A stretch of DNA of 55,030 nt, from assembly GCA_913049915.1 (NCBI GenBank), contig CAJWZC010000014.1, positions 1 to 55,030 on the forward strand. Reading direction: 5' to 3'. This DNA comes from an uncultured Colwellia sp. GTDB lineage: Bacteria; Pseudomonadota; Gammaproteobacteria; Enterobacterales; Alteromonadaceae. A program made the translations under genes and the position numbers. The stretch's first letter is position 1. Each line of letters opens with the position of its first letter. This document shows, piece by piece, positions 1 through 7,791 of the stretch. The notes beneath the pieces were generated by a model. The model did no database searches. It was not told where the DNA came from and saw only the letters and a list, made by a program, of their open reading frames with translations.

Positions 1-160
1 GAGCATTATCGATTTGTGCGAAATCTTTAACTTCACCACCGTGTACTTTAGTTAATACCGCAGAGATAGCAGCTGTTAACGTTGTTTTACCGTGATCTAC
101 GTGACCGATTGTACCAACATTAACATGCGGTTTTAAACGTTCAAATTTTGCTTTAGCCAT
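1..160 (-). CDS. tuf: Elongation factor Tu, N-terminal fragment
   Basis: The reverse strand encodes the first 53 residues of EF-Tu, starting [20 protein letters not shown] and running into the G1/P-loop GHVDHGKT, then leaving the window at position 1. EF-Tu is the cytoplasmic GTPase that delivers aminoacyl-tRNA to the ribosome. The gene lies directly downstream of four tRNA genes on the same strand, the thrU-tyrU-glyT-thrT-tufB arrangement known from E. coli, so this is probably the tufB copy and is likely cotranscribed with the tRNAs. The start codon at 158-160 is preceded by an AGAGGT-like ribosome binding site. Only the first half of the G domain is present because of the window edge. Confidence 0.97.
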   Translation of the reverse strand, partial: MAKAKFERLKPHVNVGTIGHVDHGKTTLTAAISAVLTKVHGGEVKDFAQIDNA

Positions 161-242
161 TTTTCAATACCTCTGGGTATAGTAATAATTTACTGTTTTA
201 GTGTGAGATTTAGTTTGATATAGGGATAGATTAATCTAGGAA

Positions 243-318
243 TGGTGCTGATAGGCAGATTCGAACTGCCGACCTCACCCTTACCAAGGGTGCGCTCTAC
301 CAACTGAGCCATATCAGC
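243..318 (-). tRNA. tRNA-Thr (anticodon GGT)
   Basis: A 76-nt cloverleaf on the reverse strand. The acceptor stem GCTGATA pairs with TATCAGC, the anticodon loop is TTGGTAA (GGT), the T-loop is TTCGAAT, and the 3' CCA is encoded. It is the last tRNA before tuf. Confidence 0.97.
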
Positions 319-334
319 ATTCATATACAAAGAT

Positions 335-408
335 TGGAGCGGGCGGCGAGAATCGAACTCGCAGCTTTAGCTTGGAAGGCTAAGGTATTACCACTATACG
401 ACGCCCGC
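335..408 (-). tRNA. tRNA-Gly (anticodon TCC)
   Basis: A 74-nt cloverleaf on the reverse strand. Acceptor GCGGGCG pairs with CGCCCGC, the anticodon loop CTTCCAA gives TCC, the T-loop is TTCGATT, and CCA is encoded. It is the third gene of the four-tRNA array. Confidence 0.97.
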
Positions 409-470
409 GTTTTCTATCTGATATCTTTTTTTGATTTATATTTATTTTACAATAAATATAAATCGAAATA

Positions 471-555
471 TGGTGGAGGGAGGTGGATTCGAACCACCGA
501 AGGCTGAGCCGTCAGATTTACAGTCTGATCCCTTTGGCCACTCGGGAACCCCTCC
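471..555 (-). tRNA. tRNA-Tyr (anticodon GTA)
   Basis: An 85-nt class II tRNA with a long variable arm on the reverse strand. Acceptor GGAGGGG pairs with TCCCTCC (one G-T pair), the anticodon loop CTGTAAA gives GTA, and CCA is encoded. It lies between tRNA-Thr(TGT) and tRNA-Gly. Confidence 0.97.
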
Positions 556-616
556 ACTTTAAGCCTATACCTTTTATCAAGGTACCTTATGAAAGCAATG
601 CTTTGATAAGTATTAA

Positions 617-692
<76 letters not shown>

Positions 693-711
693 ACTACATT
701 AAGTGGTGCGA

Positions 712-740
712 ATTCTAGTGCAATGTTTTGCCCCTTGCAA
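712..740 (-). promoter_or_regulatory. Promoter of the tRNA-tuf operon
   Basis: On the reverse strand TTGCAA (735-740) and TAGAAT (712-717) are separated by exactly 17 bp, about 20 bp ahead of the first tRNA. The bases after the -10 box are TCGCACCAC. A GC-containing discriminator of this kind is usual for stable-RNA promoters under stringent control. Motifs and spacing are read directly; the regulation is inferred. Confidence 0.75.
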
Positions 741-1216
741 TAGCTAAATTCAAATAGTTTGTACTTTTTTCATCTTTATTGTTTGTTTGATGATTTTTTA
801 TTCAAGGGATGGTTATTTTTACGGCTCAACATCATACTACTACTGACTAAAGTAAAAAATTTGACATTATCATACCCACTCTACTTGAACATCCTCATTT
901 CAGGTGACCTAAGCAAATTATAATCAAGACATATTTTGTTGTTAAAAGTTATTACCTTATCAACAAATATAATGACGAGTATGTTTACTCCGTTTCCCCC
1001 AACGTACTGGTTTATATTGCGTTATTGATTTCAACAATAGAATACCTACTCTCTTTAATCAATATATCCCCTAAAGGTATTTATAATTCCAGCTGAATCC
1101 TAAACTTTTAAATAGAATAGGTATAAATGTAAGGTTTTTATTTTTTACTATTTATCTACTAATACATTAGAAGTTATCTTGTATTCTCTATTTTTCTTTA
1201 AATAGTAATAATGTCA
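741..1216. other. Intergenic stretch without a recognised gene
   Basis: No convincing coding frame was found between the tRNA promoter and the DUF2726 gene. It holds a short imperfect hairpin (ACTTGAA/TTCAGGT near 882-905) and, at 1009-1032, one copy of a motif around GCGTTATTGATTT that recurs in two other intergenic regions of the window (32696-32721 and 43986-44007). Confidence 0.5.
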
Positions 1217-1900
1217 CTAATGAGATAACGATGTTGCTGGCATGCCGCCTAGTTGCCCTGCTGAAATTTGTGGCATTATTGGTGTTTGTTGTTCTATTTG
1301 TGCTCTAGCTGCTGCTGCCGTTAATGCGCCAACTGACTTGTTTCTTGCTCTAACCATAGGAGCTGGAATGATCCGACCTTTCACTTTCGGTTGAGGAGCA
1401 AAGTTAGCCGCTGACTTACCTAACAGACGAGTATGAATACAAGACCTAATTTCTTCTAAGGTATAATTTGCTTTTACTTTAATACGAAGATGTGGAATTG
1501 AAGCGGCTTCTAAACTACCACTAACAAACCAATCTTTCTTAATTTTATAACCTCGTCCCTGTGTATCAACTAAATCAATGGCGCCAAGTAACTTCATACT
1601 ACTACGGTCGCAAATGACAAAGTCTAAATACTTGGTTTCAGCACTTTTTGCAGCAGTTTGACTGGCACGACTTGATACACCATTACGTATAGTTACTACA
1701 TCACTTAGTCTGACGCGATTTAGCACACGGTATTTTGCACCTAATGCCTGTTCAACAAGATTTTGGAAGTTTTTTTCTGCTGGTGTAAAAATTGCCTTCT
1801 TACTATCAAAAGGAAAAGGAAAGCTATTATCGTTTAAACGACTTGCTAACACGGCAACAATTACCACTAAGGTGATCAAGGTAAATAATATTAGTTCCAT
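1217..1900 (-). CDS. DUF2726 domain-containing membrane-anchored protein
   Basis: 227 residues. Residues 1-20 form one hydrophobic segment, probably an N-terminal membrane anchor. Residues about 40-165 resemble DUF2726, recognisable from a phenylalanine-rich start, the Rv-L-R-V-R-L-sDvv stretch and the YLDFVICD motif with a restriction-endonuclease-like beta-strand pattern. The C-terminal 60 residues are Ala/Pro/Gln-rich and probably disordered. DUF2726 proteins have no settled role; some members are fused to topoisomerase-type zinc fingers, so a nucleic-acid connection is possible but unproven. GGAGAAG lies just upstream of the ATG, supporting this start. The gene is last of three on the reverse strand but is separated from the dUTPase gene by 230 bp and a terminator, so it is probably transcribed alone. 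Confidence 0.75.
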   Translation of the reverse strand: MELILFTLITLVVIVAVLASRLNDNSFPFPFDSKKAIFTPAEKNFQNLVEQALGAKYRVLNRVRLSDVVTIRNGVSSRASQTAAKSAETKYLDFVICDRSSMKLLGAIDLVDTQGRGYKIKKDWFVSGSLEAASIPHLRIKVKANYTLEEIRSCIHTRLLGKSAANFAPQPKVKGRIIPAPMVRARNKSVGALTAAAARAQIEQQTPIMPQISAGQLGGMPATSLSH

Positions 1901-2073
1901 ATACTTCTCCGGCGATTCAAATTCTTGACGCTTTCTCTATCTCAGAGAATAAACGTACTAGTTAACTTGAATTAAGCAGAATATGTGCCAATGATCATTA
2001 TTATCAGGATATTTGTGGAGCGGGAGGGATTTACTTTTATTTGAGTTAAGATTATCAGTAATGATGATTTAAA

Positions 2074-2104
2074 ATATAGATGCAGCATCAAACTGCATCT
2101 ATAT
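2074..2104 (-). terminator. Terminator after the dUTPase gene
   Basis: A perfect 12-bp stem, ATATAGATGCAG paired with CTGCATCTATAT around a 7-nt loop, is followed on the reverse strand by TTTTAAAT. It begins 27 bp after the dUTPase stop codon. Confidence 0.75.
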
Positions 2105-2130
2105 ACCTCAGCTATATATAGTATAAATAT

Positions 2131-2775
2131 TTAAGCAGGATATTTTTCTTCTAACGCTTGGTATAATTGCTGTTGAAAGTCTTCCGCACCTGTATCTAAA
2201 GTAGTTACTAGTTTTGCTAACACTTCATTATCTTCTTCACCGTGCCATTCTTTAATATAGCTACCTTCTTTATAACCATGGTCTTGACGGAAAAAGTTTA
2301 ATGTGTTTTTGCCAACATACTGTCTAAATAGTTCATCTAAATCCATATTCATTAACGACATACAATCAGCGAGGGCTTTAGCATCAAATGCTTTCCCTGT
2401 AACAGCTGCAGATGCTAAGTTTTCAAGCGCTATTTTAAAGTCACTTTCTGCTGTACCTTGGTGTAGTTCTTTCGCAAGTACACTAGCGATGGAGTCAGCA
2501 CTATCACCAGACATTAAACGTAAACTCAAACCAAAGTGAAAAATATCAACGAGTTCTAATTGTACTTGAGCGATGTCAATCTCTTGATGTTTCCACCACT
2601 TCCACCCGTGATGATCTAACATCTCAGCACATTCAACCCAAATTGCACGATACCACTCATAACCATTATCACGCCAGGTCTCGCTAACACGACTGTTCAT
2701 CGCATCTTGCATGATTAGCATTTGGCTAATTTTTTTTTCGGCTATAGAGAGTGCGGTTGATAGTTGTTCGCTCAT
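2131..2775 (-). CDS. Dimeric-type dUTP diphosphatase (dUTPase_2 family)
   Basis: An all-alpha, MazG-related dUTPase that hydrolyses dUTP to dUMP and pyrophosphate, keeping uracil out of DNA and feeding thymidylate synthesis. Visible motifs are the substrate-binding WRDNGYEWYRAIWVEC stretch, the E-x-x-E-like metal site in ECAEMLDHHGWKWW, and ELVDIFHFGLS, all typical of the dimeric family known from kinetoplastids and some proteobacteria rather than the usual trimeric Dut. The open frame extends 28 codons further upstream, but I chose the ATG at 2775 (MSEQLSTAL) because GAGAA lies six bases ahead of it and the upstream extension has no family resemblance. It lies downstream of the GlxA-like regulator on the same strand, 116 bp away, and has its own terminator at 2074-2104. 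Confidence 0.88.
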   Translation of the reverse strand: MSEQLSTALSIAEKKISQMLIMQDAMNSRVSETWRDNGYEWYRAIWVECAEMLDHHGWKWWKHQEIDIAQVQLELVDIFHFGLSLRLMSGDSADSIASVLAKELHQGTAESDFKIALENLASAAVTGKAFDAKALADCMSLMNMDLDELFRQYVGKNTLNFFRQDHGYKEGSYIKEWHGEEDNEVLAKLVTTLDTGAEDFQQQLYQALEEKYPA

Positions 2776-2891
2776 GTTTTTCTCAAATAATGATATTAGT
2801 ACTGCTATTTTGCCGCAGCTAATAGCTTGTGACAAGTAATTGATGTTTGTTTTATTCAAAGAGTAAGTTTATGACTACTTTTTAAATTTTA

Positions 2892-3971
2892 TTAGCTAAA
2901 TAACTTTTTTCTTACCATAGCCCGATATGCTTTTGGCGTTAAATTTAAGTTTTGCTTAAATAGCCGAGTTAAATGTCCTTGATCTTGATAACCGACCTGA
3001 TCCGCGATTTCTTGGATGGTTAAGTTACTTGATGATAATAATTCTTTGGCTGTTTCTATTCTCAGCTGTTGCCAATATTGTGTTGCTCTAGTTCCCGTAG
3101 CAGCTTTAAAGCGACGAGTAAACGAACGCTGGCTCATACCAAATAGCTTAGCTATATCAGTAAGGGTAAGTTCCGTATTTAAATGAGTTCGTAACCAAAA
3201 TTGGATTTCAGCAATTAATTCGTCTGCATGCCTATCACCCGAACCTTCTAAATAACGTTGTTCTTCATATGGCTTACGGATTTCATGGGAGAAGTTTCGC
3301 TCTACATTTTGAGCCGCTGCTTTTCCATAATGCTGGGCTATCAGATGAACAATAATATCTGCTAATGCATTCAAACTAGCAGCGCAATAAATACGTTCAG
3401 ATTGAGTAATAAAAAAATCAGGTTTTAAATCAACTTTTGGATAATCTCGTTTAAATTGGTCAACATAATGCCAATGTGTTGTCGCTGAGTGGTTATCTAA
3501 CAAACCCGATTCGGCCAAAAAGCATACGCCAGTACCAACACCTATTAACGTACTACCCTGCTGCCAACAATTTTGTAACCAAGAAATAAGTTTTTGGTGA
3601 CTCTTCAGTACTGGCCGTGGGTTACGCCATAAACTTGGCACAATAATAATATCAGGAGACATACTACTAGCTACTGCTTCAAGGGTAATATCAGCCATCA
3701 TAGTAATACCCGCACGGGATTTTATACTGTCAGCAGATTCACTCAAAAATTGCGTTGTTAATTTTAATACTGATTTGTCATAACGTCTCGCAAAAGCTTC
3801 ACCAGCAAGTAACATCTCTACTGGTAAGGTAACACCTGTTGCCAGAACGTGAGGATAAATCAGTAGGGTCACCGTTAGCTTATCTATTAAACTATCTTTT
3901 TTTATTAACTTGTTAGGCATAATTTTTTCATAATGCTTATTTCTGGCCATTATTACACAATATAAGGCCAT
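2892..3971 (-). CDS. GlxA/FtrA-like AraC-family transcriptional regulator with DJ-1/PfpI domain
   Basis: Residues about 30-210 form a class I glutamine-amidotransferase-like (DJ-1/PfpI) domain, with the LLIYPHVLATGVTLPVEML start and a GVGTGVCFLAESGLLD elbow in which cysteine occupies the usual nucleophile position. Residues about 250-350 hold two helix-turn-helix units of the AraC type, including LTLTDIAKLFGMSQRSFTRRF and IQEIADQVGYQDQGHLTRLF. Proteins of this layout activate or repress nearby metabolic genes; the ligand is unknown here. It is divergent from fabY with about 97 bp between, so that operon is one possible target. The start is uncertain: an ATG at 3920 (MPNKLIKKD) would remove 17 residues that lie outside the domain. 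Confidence 0.88.
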   Translation of the reverse strand: MALYCVIMARNKHYEKIMPNKLIKKDSLIDKLTVTLLIYPHVLATGVTLPVEMLLAGEAFARRYDKSVLKLTTQFLSESADSIKSRAGITMMADITLEAVASSMSPDIIIVPSLWRNPRPVLKSHQKLISWLQNCWQQGSTLIGVGTGVCFLAESGLLDNHSATTHWHYVDQFKRDYPKVDLKPDFFITQSERIYCAASLNALADIIVHLIAQHYGKAAAQNVERNFSHEIRKPYEEQRYLEGSGDRHADELIAEIQFWLRTHLNTELTLTDIAKLFGMSQRSFTRRFKAATGTRATQYWQQLRIETAKELLSSSNLTIQEIADQVGYQDQGHLTRLFKQNLNLTPKAYRAMVRKKLFS

Positions 3972-4068
3972 TTAGACTTATTATTATTTTGTAGATTCAT
4001 TAGAATAGTTGTTATGTAACGCAATATAACTATTTTACTTTTATTCAAATTCTTAAGTTGGCTATCAC

Positions 4069-5964
4069 ATGACACGTTTACCTTTAATTATTGGCATGGG
4101 CGGTATTAATGCTTCAGGTCGTACCTCGTTTCATCAGGGCTTTCGCCGTATAGTCATCGACAAATTAAATGCACAAGCACGCCAAGAGACTTTTGTTGGT
4201 CTAGCCAGCTTAATGCAACTCGTCACCAATCAAGATGACTCTTTAGTTGATGCTAAAGGTAATGTTATTTTAGCTACCGAGATAGAAGCTAAGTTAGGTA
4301 AAAAAATTCTTGCGGGAACATTAATTCGTAAAATTGAAAAAAATCATTTTGATCCTGATGCAACTCACTGGCATCAAAAAATGAATATCAGCCCTACCGA
4401 TAAAAATATTACCTTTGAATTACGTGCTAAGGAATTACCTCAGCCAGTACCTAATTCATGGATTGTTACCGACTTAGGCGACAAAAGAGTTTCTGTTAAA
4501 ATCCCAGAGCAATTAACTATTACTCATGACTCGTATCGCGACAACCCTATTAAAGCAGCAGGGCAGTTTCCAACAGGATTTGAACCTGGAAAGTTATATA
4601 ACAGTCGATACCAACCACGTGGTTTGCAAGCAACTATTTTTGCGGCTACCGATGCTATTCGCTCTACTGGATTAGAATGGGATGCGATTCTAGATAAAAT
4701 TAGTCCTGATGAAGTTGGTACTTATTCGGCTTCAATTGCTGGTCAAATGCAAGATGAAGGTTTTGGTGGTTTAATTAAAAGTCGTTTAGCTGGCTCTCGT
4801 GTTAGTACTAAGCAGTTAGCACTAGGCTTAAATACTATGTCGACCGATTTTATCAATGCTTATGTAACAGGTAATGTCGGTACAACTTTTACTAGCTCTG
4901 GTGCTTGCGCAACTTTTTTATATAACCTAAGAGCAGCAGTACATGACATGGCGGCGGGTCGTACTCGTGTAGCTATTGTTGGTAGTAGTGAAGCAGCAAT
5001 CACGCCAGAAATGATTGAAGGCTTTGGTAACATGAGCGCACTAGCCAATGAAGAAGGCTTAAAGAGACTTGATGGTACCAATACTGCTGATCATCGTAGA
5101 ACTAGTCGTCCGTTTGGTAAAAACTGTGGCTTTACTATGGGTGAAGGCGCACAATTTGTTGTATTGATGGATGATGCACTTGCGTTAGAAATGGGTGCAA
5201 AAGTACTTGGCTCTGTTGCCGACGTATTCATTAATGCTGACGGTTATAAAAAATCAATTACCGCGCCAGGCCCAGGTAACTATATTACCATGGCTAAATC
5301 TGTCGCTTTAGCAGAACAAGTACTTGGTAAAAAAGCTCTTCAAGAGCGTAGTTTTATTCTAGCGCATGGTTCAAGTACACCACAAAATCGTGTTACTGAG
5401 TCGTTAATTTATCATAAAGTAGCAGAGTGCTTTAATATTAAAAACTGGCCTGTTGCCGCACCTAAAGCGTATGTTGGTCATACTTTAGGCCCAGCAAGTG
5501 GCGATCAAATGGCGATGGCATTAGGTATTTTCAGCGATAATATTATGCCTGGTATTACCACCATTGATGAAGTTGCTGAAGATGTTCATAACGAACACCT
5601 AAACATTGCTACTGAACATTGGCATTGTCCTGATATGGACATCGCATTTATTAATTCAAAAGGCTTCGGCGGTAATAATGCAACCGCTACCGTGTTTTCG
5701 CCAAAGGTAAGCTTAGCTATGATGGCAAAACGTTATAACGCTGAAACAATGGCAACTTATCAGCAAAAGTTAGTTGCTGTCGAGCAAGCACAGCAGGTTT
5801 ATCGTGATAATGCCAATAAGGGACAATTCGATTTAATCTATAAATTTGGTGAAGGTCTTATTAATGAGGCTAATATTGAATTAACAAGCGATAGTTTAAC
5901 TTTCGCTGAATTCAAGAACAGTATCGCGCTACCAAGTAAAAATCCTTTTGATGATATGGTATAG
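4069..5964 (+). CDS. fabY: Beta-ketoacyl-ACP synthase FabY-type
   Basis: 631 residues, close to the roughly 634 of Pseudomonas FabY, the synthase that condenses acetyl-CoA with malonyl-ACP to start fatty-acid synthesis where FabH is not the main initiator. The N-terminus GMGGINASGRTSFHQGFRR matches that family. The thiolase-fold triad is visible: Cys280 in SSGACATFLYNL, His433 in LAHGSSTPQNR and His471 in YVGHTLGPASG. Compared with FabB/FabF it has about 200 extra N-terminal and insert residues, normal for FabY. It stands alone, divergent from a GlxA-like regulator, and is followed by an unrelated permease. There is no strong ribosome binding site ahead of the ATG, but this start aligns with the family N-terminus. 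Activity and substrate are inferred from family membership. Confidence 0.88.
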   Translation: MTRLPLIIGMGGINASGRTSFHQGFRRIVIDKLNAQARQETFVGLASLMQLVTNQDDSLVDAKGNVILATEIEAKLGKKILAGTLIRKIEKNHFDPDATHWHQKMNISPTDKNITFELRAKELPQPVPNSWIVTDLGDKRVSVKIPEQLTITHDSYRDNPIKAAGQFPTGFEPGKLYNSRYQPRGLQATIFAATDAIRSTGLEWDAILDKISPDEVGTYSASIAGQMQDEGFGGLIKSRLAGSRVSTKQLALGLNTMSTDFINAYVTGNVGTTFTSSGACATFLYNLRAAVHDMAAGRTRVAIVGSSEAAITPEMIEGFGNMSALANEEGLKRLDGTNTADHRRTSRPFGKNCGFTMGEGAQFVVLMDDALALEMGAKVLGSVADVFINADGYKKSITAPGPGNYITMAKSVALAEQVLGKKALQERSFILAHGSSTPQNRVTESLIYHKVAECFNIKNWPVAAPKAYVGHTLGPASGDQMAMALGIFSDNIMPGITTIDEVAEDVHNEHLNIATEHWHCPDMDIAFINSKGFGGNNATATVFSPKVSLAMMAKRYNAETMATYQQKLVAVEQAQQVYRDNANKGQFDLIYKFGEGLINEANIELTSDSLTFAEFKNSIALPSKNPFDDMV

Positions 5965-6097
5965 TCTTGTCTAGTAAAATGTGAGCTTACTAATTCGGTG
6001 AGCTCTCAACTTATTCACTCCCTCAGTAACTTTAAATATACAATCGAGTCACTTCTCCTTACGCGATAACTTCCTCAAACAAAGATAAGGAACATAG

Positions 6098-6949
6098 ATG
6101 ACTCGACTACGCATAATTCTAATTACCCTACTATCACTATTAGCCTTTGCTGCTAATTCACTGATAACTCGCTTTGCTTTACAAGAAACATCAATTGATG
6201 AAACTAGCTTTATTATGATGAGAGTAGTCTCTGGCGCATTATTTTTGTGGTTGTATTTACGCTTTAAGAAGAATAATAATAAAGCTGGCACATGGTTAGC
6301 CGCTTTTTCCTTGTTTATATATGCTGTTAGTTTTACCTATGGTTACGGATTAATTGCAGCGGGTACTGGTGCTTTATTATTGTTTGGTTCAGTTCAAGTA
6401 ACCATGACCATTAGTGGTTACCGTGAAGGTGAACGGCTTAATGTTATACAAATAGCTGGCTTCATACTTGCCATTATTGGACTGGTCATATTAATGCTAC
6501 CAGGTATAAGCTCGCCTTCTATTATCGGCGCATTATTAATGTGTATCTCTGGGGTTGCTTGGGGTATTTATACACTACAAGGAAGAGGTGCCAATAACCC
6601 TGCAGCAACCACAGCCGGAAACTTTATAAAAGCGGCACCCATGGCAATACTGTTATGGCTTATAGTTTACCTATCAACAAACGATACTATCAATTTAGTA
6701 AGCGATGGTATTATCTATGCACTACTATCAGGCATCATCACCTCTGGCATTGGCTACATTATTTGGTATAGTGTTTTACCTGAACTCAAAGCTATTCAAG
6801 CTGCGATTGTGCAACTAAGTGTGCCATTATTAGTTACTTTAGCGGGTGCACTGCTGCTTAATGAAACCATTACAATACGTGTCGTACTAGCCTCTACAGC
6901 TATTTTACTCGGTACGGTATTAGTGCTGATTTTTAAGAAAAAAAAGTAA
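6098..6949 (+). CDS. EamA/DMT-family permease
   Basis: 283 residues arranged as two EamA repeats of about five transmembrane helices each (residues 5-135 and 140-280), an integral inner-membrane carrier of the drug/metabolite transporter superfamily. The first repeat carries the typical sequence around helix 1 (LAFAANSLITRFALQ), and the second ends with LLNETITIRVVLASTAILLG, the EamA signature near the last helices. AAGGA lies eight bases ahead of the ATG. Substrates of EamA proteins cannot be told from sequence; amino-acid or metabolite efflux is common. A receptor relic follows, with no evidence of an operon. Confidence 0.88.
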   Translation: MTRLRIILITLLSLLAFAANSLITRFALQETSIDETSFIMMRVVSGALFLWLYLRFKKNNNKAGTWLAAFSLFIYAVSFTYGYGLIAAGTGALLLFGSVQVTMTISGYREGERLNVIQIAGFILAIIGLVILMLPGISSPSIIGALLMCISGVAWGIYTLQGRGANNPAATTAGNFIKAAPMAILLWLIVYLSTNDTINLVSDGIIYALLSGIITSGIGYIIWYSVLPELKAIQAAIVQLSVPLLVTLAGALLLNETITIRVVLASTAILLGTVLVLIFKKKK

Positions 6950-6952
6950 ATC

Positions 6953-7622
6953 TATCAAACAGTAAACTTCACTAAGAGTGATTTTCACTCAGTCGTTACC
7001 ATTAAGTATGAAGATGTTACTCGTACTACCTCAGCTGACGATAGTTTTTCATTGCCTAAACTATACGTTGGTCAATATACCGTTACTATTAGCAAAGATG
7101 GTTATGAGATAAAACAACAAACCGTTCAGGTAACTTACCTAGTGATCGCCGCCATACCATGAAACTCTTTGGTTCTTATGCTGTAACAGAAGACTTTACT
7201 GTTGGATTAAATACTAATATTGGTAGCAGGAAACCAATAAGTGCTATAGGTATTCACCCAGAAAATGTTGGCACATGTGCTACAGCCGCATGAGCTTCTT
7301 GTCCAAGCCGTAATGAGCGTAGACATGATTCATCATGTTATGATAAAAATAAAGACAATACACCAAAAGGTATTTACGGTATAACAGATTAGACGTATGT
7401 ATTTAACTTATTAGCAACATACAGATTGGATGTATTTAAAAATGACTTAATGTTTAAAGCTACGGTATATAACTTATTTAATTCATCTACTCAAACCACT
7501 GTTGTTCAAACAGAACTCAAACAAATACTACAGGTAATACTTTCATGGATGCTAACTAGAGCGCAACAACTCGCCGCGTTAGTGCCGGTTATGTATCACT
7601 TATTACTCGTTATGAGTTTTAA
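6953..7622 (+). pseudogene. Relic of an Oar-like TonB-dependent receptor (N-terminal and C-terminal remnants fused)
   Basis: Two coding remnants in different frames abut near 7140. The first (about 6970-7150) reads VNFTKSDFHSVVTIKYEDV, then SFSLPKLYVGQYTVTISKDG, the carboxypeptidase-regulatory-like (CarboxypepD_reg) fold found at the N-terminus of Oar-type receptors. The second (7139-7622) reads LPSDRRHTMKLFGSYAVTED, then VGLNTNIGSRKPISAIGIHP, MFKATVYNLFNSSTQTTVV and, after a frameshift, RRVSAGYVSLITRYEF followed by stop. That is the last beta-barrel strands ending in the terminal aromatic residue of outer-membrane proteins. At least three in-frame stops and two frame changes are present, and the middle of the receptor, probably over 2 kb, is missing. 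A terminator follows at 7667-7690. The family assignment rests on remembered Oar-like sequences. Confidence 0.82.
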
Positions 7623-7666
7623 TCAGAAGTTAAAATAGACATTTCGTATATTGAAATGTAATGTTA

Positions 7667-7690
7667 AAAACCGCTTATTTATGCGGTTTT
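7667..7690 (+). terminator. Terminator after the receptor relic
   Basis: AAAACCGC and GCGGTTTT form an 8-bp stem with an 8-nt loop and a T tract. It lies 45 bp after the relic's last codon and ahead of topB. This argues that the topB reading frame starting upstream of it is not the real start. Confidence 0.75.
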
Positions 7691-7791
7691 ATTCCTTAAT
7701 TTTAAACATGTACAAACACAAAAACAAAGCTGTACATAAAGACAGTGCACACTCTATAATCAAAGCTATCACAACTTATTACTCAGCTCCA

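Noticed and set aside
5965..6097. GAGCT inverted repeats after fabY considered as a terminator
   Set aside because: The stem is only about 5 bp with a long loop and no T tract.
7651..7791. N-terminal extension of topB
   Set aside because: It spans the terminator of the upstream relic and has no similarity to topoisomerases; the family N-terminus begins at 7792.
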